A program made the position numbers and the translations under genes. Below are positions 30,740 to 41,916 of a stretch of 64,000 nucleotides of DNA, in pieces. Position 1 is the first letter of the stretch, and every line of letters starts with the position of its first letter. The DNA is from Prorocentrum cordatum (lineage: Eukaryota > Sar > Dinophyceae > Prorocentrales > Prorocentraceae). The notes beneath the pieces are model-generated. The model saw nothing but the letters and a program-made list of their open reading frames with translations. It was not told the origin of the DNA and made no database searches. Where the stretch lies: positions 239,476 through 303,475 of the forward strand of contig CAUYUJ010015962.1 of NCBI GenBank assembly GCA_963575745.1. The letters run 5' to 3'.

Positions 30740-31625
30740 CCCAAGGCGGCGCCAAGAGTGCCTCCGATGCTCCAAGATGGCATCCAAGGCGGCACGAAGT
30801 AGCCGAAACAACTCAAGAAAGCTTCCGACATACATTCAAGAGACCCGACGAAAGCCACAATACGGTTCCAAGTGCTCTCGCCCCCCGCCCCAGGACGGTA
30901 AATTATGACTGCCGCATCGTAATGTCGCTTCCGATGCGTTTTTGAAGCCTCAAAATTTTCATCAAGATGGCCTAAGAGAGGCCCCAGCGGGGCCCGAAAG
31001 GTGCGCCAGACGGACCCAAGAGCGCCAAAGACAGCCCAAGTGCGCCCCAAGTGGGCCCCAAGAGGTGATCTGAACGGCACCGGAAGGACGCTAAACGTTA
31101 GGGCTCCCCCCGTGTTGATCGATAGCCTCCAAAATGTCCCATCAGGCCCCCCACCTCCAGGGTTCCCGAGAGCAGTCCCAAGAAAGCCCCAAGACGGCCC
31201 CAAGACGCCCCAAAAGAGCCCCAAGAGGACCCCTCTGATCCCCCCAAAACACAAAGAGGGCTTCAAGCGGCGACTTCGCATGCTTTGTTTTCGTCCTCGT
31301 TGTCCTCCTCCCCCTCTTCCTCCTCCTCCCCCTCCTCCTCCTCCTCCTCCTCCTCCTCCTCCTCCTCCTCCTCCTCCTCCTCCTCTCCTCCTCTTCCTCC
31401 GCCTCCTCCTCGTCCTCGTCCTCCTCCTCCTCTCTCCTCCTCCTCTTCCTCCTCCCCCTCCTCCTCCTCCTCCTCCTCCTCCTCCTCCTCCTCCTCCTCC
31501 TCCTCCTCCTCCTCTACCTCCTCTTCCTCCTCCTCCTCCTCCCTCCTCCTCCTCCTGTTCCTCCTCTTCCTCCTCCTCCTCCTCCTCCTCCTCCTCCTCC
31601 TCCTCCTCCTCCTTCCCTCCCCCAC
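30740..31625. repeat. CCAAGAGG minisatellite and 320-bp (CCT)n array
   Basis: Minisatellite 30,740-31,270, CCT array 31,300-31,618. Same order as 7,535-8,535, so both belong to one composite repeat. 30,536-30,740 has no gene. Confidence 0.85.
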
Positions 31626-31670
31626 GAGGGCCCAAGGGGTGACCAGAAGAGGCCTTCCAAGGTCACCCAA

Positions 31671-33200
31671 TTGCTCCCAGAGATCTATATGTTCACTCTG
31701 TTTGCCCGCTTCGTTTCACTCCACGTGTCGCTTCGTCCCCTTTCCCGTCAAACATCATGGGCAAGGTTGTTGAATGGGATGGCGGGGGTAGTCTTTGATC
31801 GCGAGCGCAGGCGGAAGGGCCGCGCGCCGTCCAAAGCTACAGCTAACAAGCACGAGCCTAAATTGCAGACTGGAGAGAGAGAGAGAGAGAACAAACACAC
31901 ACACACACACACATACACACACACACACAAAACAATGACAGCAAGAGAGCAGCGGGAGGAGAGATTAGCCGGGGCGGGCCGCGCGGCGCTCACGGAGGGG
32001 GCGCCATCGGCAGCTAGCAACCGCCGGGAGGTGCACGCCAAAGTGGCGGGCAATTCGCTGGCAGTGTGGTGTCCTGTGGTGACTGCGGCGTGGGGCAACC
32101 CCGCGGGAGATAGCGGAAGCCGCAAGCGCCTGCGCCTGTCCGAGGGGCAGCACGCGAGTGGCTGAGCGCGGCAAGGGCCACGCATCCCTGCAAGATGAGC
32201 AAGCCTTCTGCGCGTCGGAAGCAGCCACTGCGGGCGGCGGCGGAAAGAGCGACTGGCGACGATCGAACAGCAGTTCGCGCCGCGGGACGGGCACGCCGAG
32301 AGCAGACTGAAGGCAGCCAGCCGCGCAGTGAAATGGCCAGCGTGCGTGCAGGCGCTCGACGGACGGGAGTTTGGGTCGCCAAGGCCGGCACGGCGACCGA
32401 CGTGCCGGATCCCGCCCGGGAGACGGCCCAGGGGCGCTCCGTTGTGCCGGACAGCGGCGCGCCAGGACCCAGCTCGCCGCGGCGGCAAACCGCGGCAGCG
32501 GGAGGGGAAAGGGCCAACCTTCTGCGCCGAGGCGGCGGCGGACCAGGGCGGAAAAGCAGGGGCAAGGAAGCAGCGCGGCTGGGAGCGCGCAACCGAGGCC
32601 ACGGCATCGAGGAGGGACCCCTGCAGAATTAAGCGCGAGCGCCAGGCTGCAATAGCAGCGCGGGGGGCGCGGAGCGCGCCGGGGGGAGTGCCCTGAAGAA
32701 GGGCGGCGGAGAGGCACGGAGGGTGACGGGGGGGCCCTCGCCCGTCGGGGACGCGACGGGTCCCCAGCGAGAGAGAGGGCCGTCGTGGACGCGGCTGGCG
32801 TCGGCCCTGGGCCTGCCTCGACTGCAGGGGGGGGCTGCTGTCTATGGGGGGTCTGCGCCTGATAAGGATATGGGGGGGGCCGATCGAGACCAGTGACTGG
32901 GCTCCCGCGCCCTGCTCTGAGTGATCACTGCCTCCATCCCCACCGTCAGGCTGGTCCTCCATGGGGCTGCGGCCCGGATCCGATCTGAGCCGCGGGCCAG
33001 AGCAGCACCGCGAGCGAGCTGGTATCGCGGGCGCGCGCTGGCGGAGCGACGGGGCCCAGGGCCGCGGGAACGCGGTGCAGCGTCCGGGCGCCCCCTTGAG
33101 CGCGGGAGAATGGCCCGAGGGGGCCAGGCCCGCAGACGGCTTGAGCCAGGCTACGGAATGGTGGGGATACGCGAAGCGTGAAGAATTGATTCCCTGAATC
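31671..33200. repeat. dispersed composite repeat, copy B
   Basis: Begins TTGCTCCCAGAGATCT and ends GGGGATACGCGAAGCGTGAA then GAATTG; matches copy A (8,571-9,842). It has its own (CA)n tract (31,893-31,940). A 546-codon minus-strand frame runs through it but is Ala/Arg/Pro-rich without any recognisable domain, and it also overlaps exon 3 in another frame. Confidence 0.7.
33140..33156 (-). promoter_or_regulatory. candidate spliced-leader relic with internal deletion
   Basis: On the minus strand CCGTAGCCTGGCTCAAG: the first eight and last nine bases match the leader exactly, lacking four internal bases. No gene start follows at once, so chance or an orphan relic is possible. Confidence 0.5.
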
Positions 33201-33304
33201 AGGTCTGAGGAACGGCCCGAAAACCACCCAGGGCCCCTGTTGAACCCAAAATTGTGCCAATCTCCGCGTATTGACTGCATGCTGATGCAATATGGTCGAT
33301 CTTC

Positions 33305-33357
33305 CGGTCCTCCATCTCCACAGGAGCGTGGATGTGGTAGATCGTGTGCTGGAAGTC
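33305..33357 (-). CDS. SPP: M16 stromal-processing-peptidase-like protein, exon 3
   Basis: 53 bp encoding DFQHTIYHIHAPVEMED plus two bases. It corresponds to DFHHTVFHIHSPTHTKDSED of the plant enzyme. Acceptor CCCCAG then G at 33,357; donor GA (GACCG then GAAGAT). The last two bases plus the first of exon 4 make an Arg codon: VEMEDRGMYVPALEAL. Recognised only by its place in the family alignment. Confidence 0.88.
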
Positions 33358-33399
33358 CTGGGGCCGAGAAGTCCATTACGGACGCCACACATTGTCAGG

Positions 33400-34735
33400 A
33401 CGCATGGCAAAAATGCAGAACACGTCCTCCACGTCCTCCTCCTCCCCCTTTTCCTGCTCGTGCTCCATGTTCTTCCTCGCGCCTCGGATCTCCTCACCAT
33501 TCATTCCCCAATCAGTACTTGTACTGAATGGGTCCTAGCAGATCTTGAGACTGCAAGCGAATCTACGGAGCCGATTTCGGTGGGCGGCCGGGTTCCCATG
33601 GGTTCCCGAGCTCAATTGTTCCGTTCCGGGGTTCCTGTCAGAGTCAAATTTCGGTAAACGGCCAGGTTCCCACGGGGTCCCGGGTCCTTGGTTCCCCAGT
33701 CTTTGCAACCGCGGTCAGAATGAACGAGTGGATACTGGAGTGTAAAGAGCACATGCCCTCGAGTACAGAGCAGAGAAGAGCAGAGCCAATAGAAAATAAC
33801 GATTAAAAAATACAATGCGCAACAACCTGGAGGCAACCGCAAACAGCGTAGAGTGACAGAGAACAACAGAGAGAGAGAGAGGGAGAAACGGAGGAAATGA
33901 GCATGCATGGATGAGAACAGAGATCACACAGTCAAGCCAATGAATAGGGCGTGGGTTGGTGCCGATTGCACAACGTTTTAGAACGATGTGGGAGATCCGT
34001 TGGGCCGTCTTTGGGCTCTTTTGAAGGCCTCTTGGGCATTCTTGGCATAATCTCGGAGGCCTCTTGAATCTCTTGGAGGCCTCGTAGGGCGTCTTACTGA
34101 AGGGTCCTAGCGGATGTTTCCCAATCGGTGCTTGCACTGGATAGTACTACAGTCGACCCGTGTAAAGTAAAAAACCTTCCCAAGGTACCCTTGCCTCCTC
34201 GGTCCATCCTTGACCACATTTGCTGGCGTCGCCCCGGTCAAAAAGTCTCGAAATGGACGTCCTAGGCCCTTCCATCCTTATCGCGCATCCTCATGATACG
34301 GGCCGGCTGTAGCGGATATTGAACAAGTAGGCGAATGTGGGGCGCCGAATTCGGTAGGGGGCCGGGTTCCCGCGCTCCTGGTCCCAAGTGCCAACGTTCT
34401 GGGTGTCGGACCGATTACGGTGGGCGGTCAAGCTCGCGGGCTCGTTGTTCCAAGCTTGGACTTCCCAGCGTCGTACCGTCCCCCGGTCTTCGAGCTCTTG
34501 GCTGCGGCTAATTAGGTCCTTACTCACTCCGCGTACTAGAAAATATAATACAGGATTGAAGCGCGTATGCAAACAGGAAACTGTACAAATCTGTATAAAT
34601 GTACAATCGAACAGAAAGCATAACGAATGTATTGCGCAGTCGGCACTAATGCAATACGAATGCGTGGGTGAAGCGGGAGAGGGAAAGGGAGCATGTACAA
34701 ATACGTATAGATATATGCATATCTGTATACGCACG
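33400..34735. other. gene-free stretch, intron 2
   Basis: Contains a CCT-rich tract (33,424-33,456), two GGGTTCCCATGGGGTTCC-like words (33,590, 33,665) with a related one at 34,365, and a short reversed CCAAGAGG minisatellite (34,000-34,110). No coding sequence recognised. Confidence 0.5.
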
Positions 34736-34860
34736 CAGGACGATAAAAATTCCGGTGGATGTGAAAATGGCAATGGTGAGTTCGATAAATAGCATCGGTG
34801 CCGCCGACCGGACGGCGTCTGGACGAGCTGCTCGCAGCTCGCCCAGGAGGAGAGAAACGC
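34735..34860. repeat. left flanking repeat of the 98-bp array
   Basis: GAGTTCGATAAATAGCATCGG, GCCGCCGACCGGACGGCGT and GGACGAGCTGCTCGCAGCTCG recur with changes at 36,243-36,360, in the same orientation. Each copy includes a GAGCTGC...GCAGCTC hairpin. Confidence 0.8.
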
Positions 34861-35199
34861 ATTCATTTGGAGTGGGGCCCCCGCGCGCGGAAAAACTGAT
34901 GGGAGTGACCGCACCCCCTCCCCCCGTAGAATCTTAACACGGGCGGGTCCTGGGGTCCGCGGATCCGATTTCGTCAGTTTCTCGATTTTAAACGGGGTAG
35001 ACACCAGATCCGCCCCTAAAGCTGGGGCCGGAAGCGGACCCACAAAATCTGAAACCGGATCCACTCGGACGGAAATCGGATCCACCGAGGCAAAAACCGA
35101 AACCACAACTGGACCCGTTTGACTTGTATGGGATTCGACGGCAGTTATCCCATACGCGTCTGCTCAAAACTCCAAATCGTCGAAACAACGCTCATCTTG

Positions 35200-36242
35200 G
35201 GAATGGGCACGCCGCATCCCACTGGTAGTCCGCTGGGTCAGGAGACGCAAGGCCGAAACGCATGGGCGTTTGGGCTTTCAGACTTGTTGGTTACCACGTG
35301 GCGGAACACCACATCTTACAGGCAATCCGTTGGGTCAAGGGACGCATGGCCGAAACGCATGGGTGTTTTGGCCTTCGGACCTGTTGGTTACCACAGAGCC
35401 GACACACCACATCTCACAGGCAGTCCGCTGGGTCAGGAGACGCAAATCCGAAACGCATGGGCGCTTTGGCCCTCGGACTTGTTGGTCAGAACACAGCCGA
35501 CACACCACATCTCACAGGCAGACCGTTGGGTCAGGAGACGCAAGGCCGAAACGCATGAGTCTTTTCGTTTTCGGACCTGCCGGCTACCACAGAGCCGACA
35601 CACCACATCGCACAGGCAGTCCGTTGGGTCAGGAGACGCAGGGCCACAACGCATGAGCGGTCTGGCCTTCGGACTTGTCGGTTACCACATAGCCGACACA
35701 CCACATCTCAAAGGCAGTCCGCTGGGTCAGGAGACGCAGGGCCACAACGCATGGGTGTTTTGGCATTCGGATTCGTATGTTACAACAGAGCCGACACACC
35801 ACATCTCACAGGCAGTCCGCTGGGTCAGGAGACGCAAATCCGAAACGCATGGGCGTTTTGGCTGTCGGACCTGTTGGTTACCACATAGCCGACACACCGC
35901 ATCCCACTGGCAGTCCGTTGGGTCAGGAGACGCAAGGCCGAAACGCATGGGCGTTTTGGCCTTCGGACCTTTTGGTTACCACGTGGTGGACACACCACAT
36001 CTCACAAACAATCCGTTGGGTCAGGAGACGCAGGGCCGAAACGCATGGGCGTGTTGGCCTTCGGACCTGTTGGTTACCGCAGAGCCGACACACCACACCT
36101 CACAGGCAGTCCGTTGGGTCAGGAGACGCAAAGCCGAAACGCATGTGCGTTTTGGCCTTCGGACATGTTGGAGGCTATACAACCGACGCACCACGTCTCA
36201 CTGGCAGCCCGTTGGGTCACAGGAGACGCAAGGCCAAAACGC
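35200..36242 (+). repeat. tandem array of a 98-bp unit, about 10 copies
   Basis: Unit starts GACACACCACATCTCACAGG (35,401, 35,499, 35,597, 35,695 and onward at exactly 98-bp steps). It lacks stop codons in all three plus-strand frames, so a 395-codon frame (35,119-36,306) runs through, cycling through three peptide versions (for example TPHLTGSPLGQETQGRNAWA). No domain is recognised; it is taken as a minisatellite. Confidence 0.92.
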
Positions 36243-36360
36243 ACTTACGCAGGACGAGAACTGCTCCTCTTGGGGTGAACATGGCGATGATGAGTTCGAC
36301 AAGTAGAATCGGCGCCGCCGACCGGTCGGCGTTTGGACGAGCTGCGTGCAGCTCGACCAA
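36243..36360. repeat. right flanking repeat of the 98-bp array
   Basis: GAGTTCGACAAGTAGAATCGG, GCCGCCGACCGGTCGGCGTTT; direct repeat of 34,735-34,860. Confidence 0.8.
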
Positions 36361-37440
36361 CTTGTTTTTGAACGCGAGTGCGCTGCAGCCCCGCACTCCG
36401 TACACGCGCGCTCGGCTCGCGTCGGCGAGGGGCCAGCATCAGGAGGGCGACAGCCCCAAACCTCCCGTTCAGAAGGAAATTGGCCTCTCGTTGCTTCCGG
36501 ACTGCAGGAGGCAAGTTATCAAAGGCCTGATATCCTGCGCGATTTCGGCGCGGCGTCCCACGGGCACCTCAACGGAGTCGATGAAGACGCTGTGATGAAC
36601 AGGCGCTCGCGCGGGCTGCCTGTAACGGGCGATCGTCCGAGCAAGGCCTCAGAAACGGCGGCCCACGCAGCTTTCCGAGCAGCGTGGCGCATGCAGCAGC
36701 GGACGTGTTCCCGTGCTGCAAGCGGACCGCATCCCGCTGAACCACTGGGCGCAACTGCCTGCGTTTGAACACATTCAGCAGTGGCTGCCCGGTACTTACC
36801 TGCGTAGCCGCGCTGTCAGAGAACACGTGGTCTGCAGGGATGGGAACAGACACCGTGGCCGCGAAGATCGATGCCGATGTCGTCGTCTACGGCTACCGCG
36901 CGAACCACGTGGCGACCCGCCGCGTGCGCCTCCAGTCAATACGCGACGCCTCCTGCCGCGGCGTCGCCGGAGGCCGACCGACCTCCCAGGCAGCGCCACC
37001 AAGAGCCTCCTCCTTTGGCGTCGTCGCCGCAGCGCCTCCGAGAACTCAAACGAACAAGTTCGAGCAGACGTCGCTGAGGGAGGTGCTCCCACGGCGCACC
37101 CGAGCGTCTGGCCCACGGGTCAAGTTCGCTCCTTTCTTTTTGTCCGGCGGGCGCTGACCGAGCCAGCGGGCGCCGACGCGCCGTGCCCAGGACAGGCCAC
37201 CTGCACCGAATTAGGGGGGGGAGGGGAGGGCCCCCACGACCCCGTCGAGCACAGGGGAGTGCGCGGCAACGGAATTGTGGGGGGTTTTGCCTCCGCAAAC
37301 GTCATAGGCAACGCTCACCTCAGACCAGGAGGTGCCATTGACCAGGGTCAAGTTCGCTCCACTGCTCTGCCTCTTCATGTAGGGGCGTGTCTGAAGGTTG
37401 GGCGCCGACGCCGACGGCGGCGCCGGGGTCTGCAGGGGCG
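36361..37440. other. GC-rich unassigned stretch in intron 2
   Basis: Short minus-strand frames look partly protein-like (VFIDSVEVPVGRRAEIAQDI near 36,585-36,526; TLVNGTSWSEVSVAYDV near 37,345-37,295) but no family was recognised and no consistent splicing was found. They may be remnants of retroposed genes. Confidence 0.3.
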
Positions 37441-37446
37441 GGCGCG

Positions 37447-37590
37447 GCCCGCCGAAGAAGAAGAAGAAGAAGAAGAAGAAGAAGAAGGCGCGGCTGCCGC
37501 TGATGCCAGAGGGCTTTGGCGGCACATGCGCTGCGAGCTTCCTCCTCCTCCTCCTCCTCCTCCTCCTCCTCCTCCTCCTCCTCCTCCTGT
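37447..37590. repeat. (GAA)n and (CCT)n microsatellites
   Basis: (AAG)n at 37,452-37,489 and (CTC)n at 37,540-37,588. Confidence 0.92.
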
Positions 37591-37839
37591 GGGCCCACAG
37601 CACCCTCCAGAGCACTGCGTGTGGAGCGCGCCGCACCACCACTTTCGGCACGGCGGCGTGAGGGCACGCGCGGCCGTGCGGCTGGAGCACGGCGTCCAGT
37701 GTGGACTTGGGATGAACGTTGTATGCCCGTCGCGGGGGCAAGTCGGCTTGGAACGCGCGTCCGGCTAATAACACCCGCTGCCATCATGCCTGGGCCTGGA
37801 TTGTTGGTGAAATACCTATCGAGTGCCTTCTCAAGTCGT

Positions 37840-38600
37840 TCGGTAGCCTCTTGGAGCCAGTCTTGAAGCCTTTTGGGTCGCTTTTCGTCGCCTTTTTCTG
37901 GCATCATTTGGGCCTTTTGGGGGGGGCTGCTGCGGGGTACGGGGTCCTCTTGGGACGGAGGCCTCGAAATGTGGGGTCGGATTCCCCCCTTGGGGCACAC
38001 CTCTGGGGGGGCCCTCTTGTGGCCGTCTTGGGCGAACCTGGGTGCCGTTGGGCCCGTTTGGGGGACCTCTTGGCCTCTCCTAGGCCCTCTTGGACCCCCG
38101 TTGGGCAGCCTTGGGGCCCTCTTGGGCACCATTTGGACCATCCTGGGGCTCTCTGAAGGGCCTCTTGTGCCGTCTTGGACGCTGCGTTTCTGCTTAAACA
38201 GAAGCCCACACACACAACCACAAACAAACAAACAAACAAACAAACAAACAAACAAACAAACACACACACACACACATACGCAAACACACACAAACACAAA
38301 CACAAACACAAACACGAGCACAAGCACAAGCACAAACACTAACAAACACACACACACAAACACACTCACAAGCACATACACACACACCAAACAAACAAGA
38401 AACACACAAAAACAAATGTGCTACAAATGTGCAGCGTCTTTAAAATAATTGAACGATGTGTGTTTCTTGGGGCCCTCTTCGGGGTCGTCTTGGAACCGCC
38501 TTGGGGCGCGATGGGGGCCTCTCGGGCCGTCCTGGCGCCGTCTGGGGCCGTCCGGGAGCCATCTTGGCCCGTCTCTGACCGACCTGGAGCCTACCTGGAA
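37840..38600. repeat. reversed CCAAGAGG minisatellite split by a (CA)n tract
   Basis: GGGGCCCTCTTGG-type units at 37,840-38,185 and 38,460-38,600, with CAAACA/CACACA repeats at 38,205-38,415 between. Confidence 0.85.
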
Positions 38601-38792
38601 GCTCTGGTGGGGACAGGAGAGCTCCTGGGAGGCTGTGGAGGCCCCGGGGAGGCTCTGGGGGGGAGGGGGAACTTAGCGGTGCTCGGGTACCCCTGGTGTC
38701 TTGTGGTCCAGGGGGCCTGGGGCCGCCCGAGTTTTTCCGTCGTAGCAGAGATATGCACGGATAGATGGACAGCAAACCTCTTTCGCACTCCT

Positions 38793-38875
38793 TAGGAGGA
38801 GGAGGAGGAGGAGGAGGAGGAGGAGGAGGAGGATGGGGGAGGAGGCGAAGGATGAGGAGGATGAGGAGGAGCAGA
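38793..38875. repeat. (GGA)n microsatellite
   Basis: GGAGGA triplets with GGATGA variants. 38,876-39,220 has no gene. Confidence 0.9.
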
Positions 38876-39221
38876 CCGCACCAAACTTAGCCACCAGGGG
38901 TGCCATCGTTTGCAAGCTGTCTGCACGGAGAGGGGAAGGCGATGTTCGAACCAGGACGCCGCATAGCTGGACGCACCTGACCTTGAAGACCCTAGCTGCC
39001 GGCACTCCTTGAAACCCGCTCGAAGGGTGCAAGGCAGCTCTGCTTCAACTGGGCCCCTCGCCCGAATGGCAGGCACACGGGGGTGCCCGTCGTTCAAGGC
39101 GGGATCCGTTGGCGGTGGCGAAGAATGCCTGGCAGGGACGTGTGAGAAAGGGGGCTCGGGACGGGAGGGGGAATCCTACCATCGCTAACGCACGCTTCAT
39201 TTACTCTGGCCCTCCCTGGCC

Positions 39222-39348
39222 ATCGCTCGGACGTCCATTCCCTGTGTTTTTTTCGGTTTCGTGCGTGGTTTTTCCGCCAACTGATCAAGGATGCTCCTCG
39301 ATGGTCCTCGCCGAAGGAAAAATGCACACGTCCGAGCGATGCCAAGCT
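39222..39348. repeat. MITE-like element family B, copy 2
   Basis: CATCGCTCGGACGTCCATTC at the left and ACGTCCGAGCGATG at the right: a perfect 14-bp terminal inverted repeat, extended imperfectly by ATTTTTC/GAAAAAT. It ends 89 bp downstream of exon 2 in the sense direction. Confidence 0.88.
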
Positions 39349-39436
39349 CCTCCTCATCCTCCTCTCCGAGCGGAAAGCGCGTCCCGCCCCGCCGCTGCCC
39401 TCCGACACGCCCCTCCCCCGCGCCCGCGAGAGAGTC

Positions 39437-39485
39437 CGTCAGGGCATTCGAGCGCGACCCCGTGCCGATCAGCCGCTCGCGCTTC
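39437..39485 (-). CDS. SPP: M16 stromal-processing-peptidase-like protein, exon 2
   Basis: 49 bp encoding KRERLIGTGSRSNALT, matching KKREKLLGTGARSNAYTD of the plant enzyme. Acceptor GACAG then G at 39,485, whose G completes the Arg codon from exon 1 (FLGSRKRERLIGTG). The donor is best read as GA (ACG then GACTCT), because exon 3 supplies the following Asp. Conserved Gly-Thr-Gly and Arg-Ser-Asn are intact. Confidence 0.88.
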
Positions 39486-39493
39486 CTGTCTGG

Positions 39494-39662
39494 GGGGGAA
39501 CGCTCGCGTGAAGGAACGGGCACACGGGGAACAAAACACACAGGGAAAAACACACACACACAAAACACACACACAACAAAAAAAACTGTGTGTTGGTTGT
39601 GTGTTTTTGGGTGGTTTTTTGGGGGGAACGCTAGCATGAAGGAGCGGGCACACGGGGAGCGG
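39494..39662. repeat. direct repeat around a CA/GT foldback
   Basis: GGGGGAACGCTCGCGTGAAG (39,494) and GGGGGAACGCTAGCATGAAG (39,620) each run on to CGGGCACACGGGGA. Between them ACACAC repeats and GTGTGT repeats can pair. Confidence 0.75.
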
Positions 39663-39909
39663 GGGTCGTCACGGTTCTTCTCATCCGGGGGGTCCCAAAG
39701 AGGCGCAATGACAGTGGATCCCCACGGACTCACCACACAGAGGAGCCACCGCACCACACAGATGTTCGGGGTCGGCCAAAGAGGGTGGCGTCCAGGAGGG
39801 GGGGGGCGCAGATCATGGCCAGCGGCACGCGCGCGGCCCAGGGGGGGGCCAGGGACGCAATGAAATTATCTTGGCGACGGACCCAACCATATGCAGTTGT
39901 GGGTACTGC

Positions 39910-40900
39910 AATTGTGAATATCTTTTTCGGTGAAGCTCCCTACGGGGCCACGAAGCGCTGCTCTGGGTCAGGGGGAACGCATGCGGGCGGTAGCACTGGG
40001 GCCGTCGGTGGAGCTCCCTATGGGGACAGGAAGCGCTGTAATGGGTGGGCGAAAATGCCAAATTGGGCGTGTGGGAAGCATGCGGGCGGTCCCACTGGGG
40101 GAGTCGGTGGAGCTCCGTATGGGGCCACGAAACGATGTAGTGGGTGGGTGAAAATGCCAGATTGTGTTTCCGGGACGCATGCGGACGGTCCCACTGGGGG
40201 CTTCGGTGGAGCTCCCTATGGGGCCACGAAGCGCTGTACTGGGTGGGTGAAAATGGTAAATTCATGCGTCCTGGACGGTTCCACGGGAGACTTCGGTGGA
40301 GCTCCCTGTGGGGCCACGAAACGTTGTTCTGGGCCACGACACGCTGCATTGGGGAGGTGAAATGCCAAATTCACGCGCCCAAAACGGTCCCACTGGGGGC
40401 TTCGGTGGAGCTCCCTATGGGGCCATGGAGCGCTGTGCTGGACGGGTGAAAATGCCAAATTCATGCGTTCCAGACGGCCCCACTGGGGGTTTCGTTGCAG
40501 CCCCCGATGGGACCACGAAGCGCTGTACTGGGCAAGTGAATATGCAAAATTCGCGCGTCCCGGACGGTCCCACTGGGGACGTCGGTGGAGCTTCATGTGG
40601 GGCCACGAAACGCTGTGTTGGGGATGCGAAAATGCCAAATTCAAGCATCCCGGACGGTCCCGGTGGTGGCTTCGGTGGAGCTCCCTACGGGGCCGTACCA
40701 GGTGGGTGAAATGCCAAATTCATGCGTCCCAGACGGTCCCACTGGGGGCTTCGGTGAAATTCCCTATGGGGGCCGCGGAACGCTGTAGTGGGTGGATGAA
40801 AATGCCAAATTCACGCGTCCCGGACGGTCCCACTGGGGGCTTCGGTGAAGCTCCCTATGGGGCCATGAAACGCTGTACAGGGTGGGTGAAACGCCGGCAG
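39910..40900. repeat. tandem array of a 90-109-bp unit, about 11 copies
   Basis: GAGCTCCCTATGGGGCCACG recurs at 40,011, 40,110, 40,209, 40,299, 40,408 and so on (steps 99, 99, 90, 109). Each unit contains GTCCCACTGGGGGCTTCGGTG. Frames open on both strands reflect unit lengths divisible by three in part of the array; no domain is recognised. Confidence 0.9.
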
Positions 40901-41379
40901 GACGGAGGAGAGGGAGGAGGGGGAGGAAGGAAAGAGGAAGGAAAAACGCGGGGACCGTCTCTTCAAAACGAGGACCCAACACCACAGGATGGTTGGGAAT
41001 AAGAAGAGACGCCATGACATCTGAGGAGCTAGCATGGCCCACGCCATGATATCCACCCTCCCGACTCATCACCCCGCTTTTGGCCGCCCCCGAAGTGTGG
41101 TCACCGCCTGTAGGGGGGGGGCTCCTCCACGGCACCCAAGGCCGTCAAGAAACGGTTCGGGGTGGAGAGCCCGTCCTGGGGAGCGCCCTGGGGTCCAGGG
41201 CGCGTGTACATCAGGACCCGCCCCTTCAATTGGCGGGGAGGGCGGGGCGGCACAGAAGAACACCAGATGAGGAACGCACCGGGCCGAACCCCCTTCGGTC
41301 GCGAAACCCTGCCAAGACAAGGTGAAAACTGCATGAGCAACAAATATGAGATCCGCGTGGTGGGAAATACCCTGGGGCC

Positions 41380-41820
41380 AAAAGAAGGAGGAAGAGGAGG
41401 AGGAAAAGGAGGAGGAGAACGAGGAGGAGGAGGGGGAGAAGGAGGACGAGGAAGAGGCGGAGGAGGAGGGGGGGAGGCGGAGGAGGCGGAAAGGGAGGGG
41501 CAGGACGAGATACACGAGGAACGGCAGCAGCCGAGGGGGAGAGGAGGGCAGAAGGAGGAGGGAGGGAAGAGAGGGAGGAGGGAGGGAGGGAATAGAAGGA
41601 GGAGGGAGGGCAACAGGGAAGAGACGGATGCGGGGAGGAGGACTCCGAGACACCCCAGGGGTCATGGGGGCCCGACACCTCGTTGGGCCTGCGGGCTGGG
41701 ACGGATGGGCCCGCCAAGGGCGCCCTGGCTCCGCTTCCCTGCTCCCCCAGCAGCAAAATCCTTCGCCTCCTCCTCCTCCTCCTCCTCCTCCTCCTCCTCC
41801 TCCTCCTCCTCCTCCCGCCC
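41380..41820. repeat. (GGA)n array and (CCT)n tract
   Basis: GGAGGA 41,383-41,640 and CTCCTC 41,764-41,815, immediately before the LINE. 40,901-41,380 holds no gene. Confidence 0.85.
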
Positions 41821-41916
41821 CCGAGGCACAAACCCTTTTCCGCGCGGGGCGAGCAGCGCCCCCAGACATGTCTCTGGCTGTCCTGACACCCACCAAGGTG
41901 TTCGACTCGGGCGGCC

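Noticed and set aside
31748-33388. 546-codon minus-strand frame
   Set aside because: Lies in a dispersed repeat, has biased Ala/Arg/Pro/Ser composition, shows no domain, and its start overlaps peptidase exon 3 in another frame.
35119-36306. 395-codon frame as a repeat protein gene
   Set aside because: The 98-bp period shifts the frame each unit; more simply a minisatellite, so kept only as an observation.
36526-36600. HHSVFIDSVEVPVG on the minus strand as the missing peptidase segment (plant FHHTVFHIHSP)
   Set aside because: A much better match with correct splice phases exists at 33,305-33,357 (DFQHTIYHIHAPVEMED).
37290-37350. NLTLVNGTSWSEVSVAYDV as an N-terminal peptidase exon
   Set aside because: Its position between exons 2 and 3 is wrong for an N-terminal exon and no similarity to the family was seen.
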